Origin: Neofusicoccum parvum
Lineage: Eukaryota > Ascomycota > Dothideomycetes > Botryosphaeriales > Botryosphaeriaceae
DNA: 64,000 nucleotides
Assembly (NCBI GenBank): GCA_020912385.1
Contig: CP087215.1
Location: 1,550,001-1,614,000 of the forward strand
Reading direction: 5' to 3'
The notes beneath the pieces were generated by a model. It was not told where the DNA came from, did no database searches, and worked only from the letters and a program-made list of their open reading frames with translations. Within the stretch, counting starts at the first letter, position 1, and the number at the start of each line of letters is the position of its first letter. Of the stretch, positions 59,206 to 64,000 are shown piece after piece. Both the position numbers and the translations under genes were made by a program.

Positions 59206-60184
59206 GACTGTGAGCGAGGGTTGATGAGTGTGGAGGTCAGACCTGCGCTCGCTTTGGGAAGGAGCATGACACGGGCATTTAGAGCGGCTGCAGAAGACGG
59301 GTTGAGGCCGGGCACTCTATGGATAGCATGCTCGGTGTAGCGGGTGTGCAGTGCGCGGAGAGGCCTTCTGTCCTGTGAAGCGTTAAGTTGTTCATTTGCG
59401 TGGGGGCTGCGGGTTCAGCACCGTCAGTGAAGAAGCAGAACAACGAGGGCTGATGTCTTACTTCCCCGTCCGTTCTTGCTTCAAATATTCTGGGTCTTTT
59501 GGATCTCACATCTTGCTCAAGTCGCGCTGCGACTGGAACATCAACTGATCCTCAACCGGTGCACGGAGGTGGTAGTCCGTAGGTGTAGACAGATCGGTTC
59601 GTCGACTGTGAGCGTAGCGGTAGCCATCAGCTGCGAGCTCTTTAACGGTACCACGGCTGGAGCTGTAATGCGGACACCAAAGTATAGCAATAGCTAATGT
59701 GCCAAGTCACACTCGGCCGCGCATGACCATTTTGCCCGTCATTCAGCTTCAAATCTCCGACACCCGGGCGCCGATTTGGTTCCCGGGACATTGAAACTTG
59801 ATCCAAAAAGCAAGCAAGCCATGTATGGCTTGCGAAATCCGTGCAAGCCGTGAGGTCAACGGCTTGAGGGTGTTTAGGGCTAGTGCGGGACGCTAATCTT
59901 TTGGCAGGCACTAATCCACACAGGCGTGTTCCCCTGCGAACGCTCTAGACCGCCACTGAAAACGGAATTAGGAGATATCGTAAGGACCATCCAACCAGCT
60001 GTGCGGAAGTACGACTGGGTTTGAGCGCTTGAGTCTGCAAACGTCAACCTGCGTTCTCAATAAAGCTGAGCTACGGTCCCAACACACCACAAAACTCCAA
60101 GGGAACGACAAAGAGCGGTGCTCTCAACAGTGAGGGTCATCTCACAACCAGCACCCGACCAACAAAGCGCCACAGACCTTGAGA
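59206..60184. other. Intergenic, about 1 kb
   Basis: The 3' region of the Nudix gene and the promoter of the SDR gene. No gene supported. Confidence 0.55.
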
Positions 60185-61336
60185 ATGGAGAAGGTGCGAA
60201 GCCTGTGGGATCAAGGGATGTGCATCCCGAAACCCCAATTCAACGGAGAAAGCCTTGAAGACCAATCCGGAAGGGTGCGCACTTGCTGAAAGACCCCGAA
60301 TGAGATTAAAATTGATGACAGGCAGGTGATTGTCGTGACAGGCGGTTACGCAGGCATTGGATATGAGCTTTGCAAGATCCTCTACCGTAAGAATGGAACC
60401 ATCTACATGGCTGGACGCAGCAAGGACAAGTACGAGGAAGCCGTCGGGAAACTTCGAGTCGAGGTCCCCAGTTCCAAAGGAAGCCTCACGTTCCTCCAGC
60501 TCGACCTTGCACGACTTGACACGATCAAGGCTTCGGCTGAGGCGTTTTTGGAGAAAGAAAAACGGTTGGATGTCCTGGTCAATAATGCCGGCGTCATGTT
60601 CCCTCCAGATGGCAGCAAGACAGAAGCAGTACGTTCTCGCTCGACTTCCACCGCTTGTATTAACATACCTGCAGGGCTATGAGCTACAGATAGCAACAAA
60701 TGGCCTCGGGCCTTTCCTCTTCACCCGCCACCTATTTCCAATCCTCTGCAGTACCGCCGCATCATCACCTCCGAACTCAGTCCGGGTGACCTGGGCCGCC
60801 TCTCTGGCTATTGACCTGATGGCCCCTGACGCCGGCATGGAGTTCGACGAGAACGGAGACCCAAAGAATTTCGCCAACAACAAGACCAATTACGGACAGA
60901 GCAAGGTCGCCAACCTTTTCCTCGCTGTCGAGTTCGCCAAGCGGTGTGAGAAACACGGCATCCTCAGCATCTCATGGAATCCCGGGAATATCAAGACGGA
61001 CTTGTACAGACATATCAGTGGAATCGAAGCCATTGTTTCGGTGCGCAACACTTCGCAGAGAACCTTGAGTGCGATCAAATGCTGACACAGGCACAGAAAG
61101 CTACTCTCTTCCCGGCCTCGCTCGGCGTGGTTCCTCCGTTGTACGCGGGGTGGTCTCCGGCCGTTACCATGCAAGATTGCTTGGCTGGTGAGCTCATCAT
61201 TCCGTGGGATCGAAAGCACACACCCCGTCCGAAACTACTGGAGGGAATCAGGTCCACATCAGAAGGAGGATGCAGCCTGGCAGAGGAGTTTTGGAAATGG
61301 TGCCAGAAGCAGACAAAGTTGCCCGAGCTCTCATGA
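60185..61336 (+). CDS. Short-chain dehydrogenase/reductase
   Basis: Predicted 334 residues in four exons: 60185-60274, 60326-60628, 60675-61040 and 61091-61336. The first exon, MEKVRSLWDQGMCIPKPQF, joins to VIVVTGGYAGIGYELCK with the cofactor loop at residues 35-42. NNAGVM is in exon 2; the catalytic YGQSK (Tyr 204, Lys 208) and likely Ser 174 (TWAAS) are in exon 3. The last junction EAIVS/AQKATLFPASLG is less typical of the family but keeps frame. It is an NAD(P)-dependent oxidoreductase of the retinol-dehydrogenase-like fungal group; substrate unknown. It is followed on the same strand by a P450. Confidence 0.88.
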
Positions 61337-61836
61337 TGAAGGCAAAGTGCAAGGAATCGACGAGGCTGTTTGTTCGAGGAATGCATTTTCAATGAGCTCA
61401 ACAGCAACAAGGAAACCACGGCGAATCTTCTGTGAGGTCAGTCCAGCGCAGGAATATTTGCTATGGGTATGTTCGGCCACATTCGGTTCATTTCGGAGTT
61501 TGTGCGCCCGCAGACATGCTCCAAACTCGGGAATGCCCGGCCTGTCTCGCATCGTCCATTTACCAATGACCTTTGAATATGCCACAGAGTCCGAATACAA
61601 ACACAAGTGCGATACCTGGCCCATAGTTATTTCGAATGTCTCATGCAAACGCAAGGCCTCCTTTTGACCCTGATACCGCAGAGAAAGTACGTGTATGCCA
61701 CGGATCGCTCATTTACCGGATTCCGGCGTCAAGCATCCATTCCCCCCAATGACCCGGTTTGGCCCGTATAAAGTAGCCATGAAGCGCTCCTTCAGAGTTG
61801 AGTTCTGCATTCTCGTCCTCGAATAAAACCTTTACG
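61337..61836. other. Intergenic
   Basis: About 500 bp between the SDR stop and the P450 start. No gene supported. Confidence 0.5.
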
Positions 61837-63659
61837 ATGGGAAATCCAACCCTCTCAGCCGACCCTGGCTTTCAAGATGCCACACTTGGATCAGCAACCT
61901 CGCAGCCCCGCCTTCTCTCGAATCTGGATATCTCACACGTTGCAATCGGAATTATTTGTCTGGTACGATCTATTTGCGTTCTACCTCAAGCCTCTTGCTC
62001 ACTAGAGACATGTAGGGACTTGCGAAAGTGATTGCAGATGCAATCTACAATGTACACTTCCACCCACTCTCCAAATTTCCTGGACCACGACACGCGGCGG
62101 TATCCAATCTCGTCTACGTTTTCCACATGTTTCGTGGCGACTCGCTCCAATGGGTGAATTCAATCCACAGAAACTACGGCGAGGTTGTCCGCCTTGGTCC
62201 CGACAGACTGAGCTACACAGCACCAGCGGCATGGAAAGAGATTTACGGCCACAAGACAGCCAACCGAAAGGCCAATCCGAAAGACACGCGGTTCCTCAAA
62301 GGCGAAGCAAACGGATTCAATAGCCTGCTAACCGAGCCAGACGACACAGAACACGGTGCCCAGCGCCGCATCTTCGCGCATGCGTTCAGTGATCGCGCAC
62401 TTGGCCAACAAGAGGACCTCATCAAGCGCTATGTCGATGACTTAATCCAGCTGATGTTTCGGGCAATCTCGAAGGATCCGAGTGGTACAGCGGAGCTCGA
62501 TGCGGTGAGGCTGTACAATTTCACGACGTTCGACATCATGGGAGACCTCACCTTCAGTGAGCCGCTTGGGAATCTGGAGAATTCAGAGTACTCGCCTTGG
62601 GTGCATGCAATCTTTGATAGCTTCAAGGCAATTACCCTCATCCGGCAGCTCAACGAGTACCCTCTTCTCCAAAAGATCTGGATGGCTGTCATGCCAATGT
62701 ACCTGAAGAAATCGGCAATGATCAATATGCAGCACTGTTCTGAGCGTGTTTCCAAGCGACTGGACAGGGGAGACACAGATCATCCGGATATTTGGGCTCT
62801 CATCCTCCGTGGGGGGCACAAGATCAGCCGCAATTCCATGAATGCGAATAGCATTTTGTTTATGCTTGCGGGAACGGAGACTACGGCGACACTGCTTAGT
62901 GGATTGACGTACCTTCTGCTCAAGAATCCTGACAAGTACAAGAGGCTGGTTGATGAGGTTCGCGCGTTCAGGAATGAGTCAGAGTTGACGATCGATACCG
63001 TGAGGCACATGAAATACTTGGTCGCATGCATCGAGGAGGCACTTCGAAGTGAGTATTCGTCTGTCATCGGGCTGAGGCATGAAAGCTAATTATTCCTGAC
63101 AGTGTACCCGCCAGTGCCGTTGGGAGCTTTCAGGGAGGTTGCGCAAGGCGGAAATGAAATACTTGGCGAATATCTTCCGGAGAAGGTAAGCTGTTCCTCC
63201 TTCTGCGTGGCATGAAGCCTCGCAAGCCTACTACTATTTGGCTGACAAAGATTTGATCCAGACACGTCTTGCTGTTATCCATTGGTCCGCCTACTATTCT
63301 CCTAAGAACTTCAAGGATCCGGAGGCCTTCCTCCCAGAGCGCTGGATGCTCGACGAGCCTGGTTTCGACGAGTACCACGCGTATGATAAGCGCGAGGTGC
63401 TGCAGCCCTTCTCGTACGGCCCTCGCAACTGCCTTGGGAAAAAGTGAGTGCCCTCGATCCACACATGCTTCACATCACAGCTGACATGCTTCGCGCACAC
63501 AGCCTGGCATACTACGAGATGAGAGCTATCCTGTCAAGGATGCTCTGGAATTTCGACCTTGAACTCTGCCCTCAGAGCTCCCAATGGATCAACCAGCAGT
63601 CTTGGATTATTTGGTCGAAACCGGAACTGATGGTTCGGTTCACGCCTCGGAAGATTTAG
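61837..63659 (+). CDS. Cytochrome P450 monooxygenase
   Basis: Predicted 526 residues in five exons: 61837-61962, 62016-63048, 63103-63185, 63262-63443 and 63503-63659. The N-terminus has a membrane anchor (about 32-45) and then HPLSKFPGP. The I-helix oxygen-binding motif is AGTETTA, the K-helix ExxR lies in EEALRMYPPVP, and the haem cysteine is about residue 471 in FSYGPRNCLGKN. Junctions EALR/MYPPVP, PEK/TRLAVIHW and LGK/NLAYYEMR all restore family sequence. The protein resembles the isotrichodermin C-15 hydroxylase-like group frequent in fungal secondary metabolism; the substrate is unknown. It is paired with the upstream SDR. Confidence 0.93.
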
Positions 63660-63788
63660 GAGATCCGGTGTTTTTCGAGAGTACTGTTAGTGTTCGTTGC
63701 GCTCCCGGGAATATATTGCAAATACATGCTACGAAGATTCAGCCTCTGGAATACACGAGAACATAGCGTACGAGGCTGACTTGGGAAA
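63660..63788. other. 3' region of the P450 gene
   Basis: No gene or notable motif up to the palindromic element. Confidence 0.4.
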
Positions 63789-63917
63789 GCATTGTCACAT
63801 GTACGTACTTTCGTAGGCAGTTGAAGCATTTATGCAGACGTAAATGTGTAGACAATCAATTGCTAAACCTACCCGGTTAAATGCTGCAGCTGTCCAGTTG
63901 TGGACTTGTCGCAATAC
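63789..63917. mobile_element. MITE-like palindromic element, copy 7
   Basis: Outer ends GCATTGTCACATGTA (63789) and TCGCAATAC (63909-63917); inner arms AGTTGAAGCATTTAT (63819) and CCGGTTAAATGCTGCAGCT (ending 63891). Length is 129 bp. Confidence 0.65.
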
Positions 63918-64000
63918 TTCTCGAGCCGACCTCGTCGTCATTGAGATAGCCGGTGGTTCCAAGGAACATGACACTCGTCTTGGTAGTTGATCAAAGCGCC

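Overview
The window is nuclear DNA of a filamentous ascomycete (Pezizomycotina). Nearly every gene is split by short GT-AG introns of about 44-63 nt with CTAAC-type branch points. The gene content also fits: fungal Zn2Cys6 regulators, a class III chitin synthase, sugar porters, NmrA-like proteins, an RTA1-like protein and a secreted oxalate decarboxylase. I cannot fix the order or species; a DUF7726-like fragment hints at Dothideomycetes. All gene models were spliced by eye, by keeping family motifs in frame across donors and acceptors.

Layout. 1-15.7 kb looks like a catabolic neighbourhood: two sugar porters, two Gfo/Idh/MocA oxidoreductases, a Zn2Cys6 regulator, an MFSD1-like carrier, a medium-chain reductase and an NmrA-like protein. 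A 390-bp AT-rich island lies inside it. 15.7-20.5 kb is gene-poor and holds a tRNA-Pro gene and an amino-acid permease. 21-41 kb is mostly housekeeping: an AIM24-domain protein, eIF2-beta (SUI3), MIM2, a half-zinc-cluster protein with a membrane segment, ILV5, UBC12, a DUF218 protein, a class III chitin synthase and RIB7. 41-49 kb holds a PLP-dependent serine/threonine ammonia-lyase or racemase, an NmrA-like protein, an Upc2-like regulator divergent from an RTA1-like gene, and oxalate decarboxylase. 50-56 kb holds ALG13 head-to-head with mitoribosomal mS35, a frameshifted DUF7726-like gene, a short NAD-binding protein and an F-box-like protein. 58-64 kb holds a DUF4743/Nudix protein, an SDR and a cytochrome P450.

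Most notable observations. (1) The tRNA-Pro(AGG) gene at 18012-18155 has the ordinary intron after position 37 and also a 56-bp insert in its T loop. That insert has a perfect spliceosomal donor, a CTAAC branch site and an AG acceptor, and it carries a copy of the B box it interrupts. Removing both inserts leaves a perfect 72-nt tRNA. (2) A family of roughly 100-150-bp palindromic MITE-like elements (outer ends near GTATTGCAAC, inner repeats near AGTTGAAGCATTCGTCCGG) is scattered through the window. Two copies sit inside introns and account for their unusual length. (3) The promoter shared by the Upc2-like regulator and the RTA1-like gene holds three CGAATCCG sites at exact 12-bp spacing plus one inverted site.
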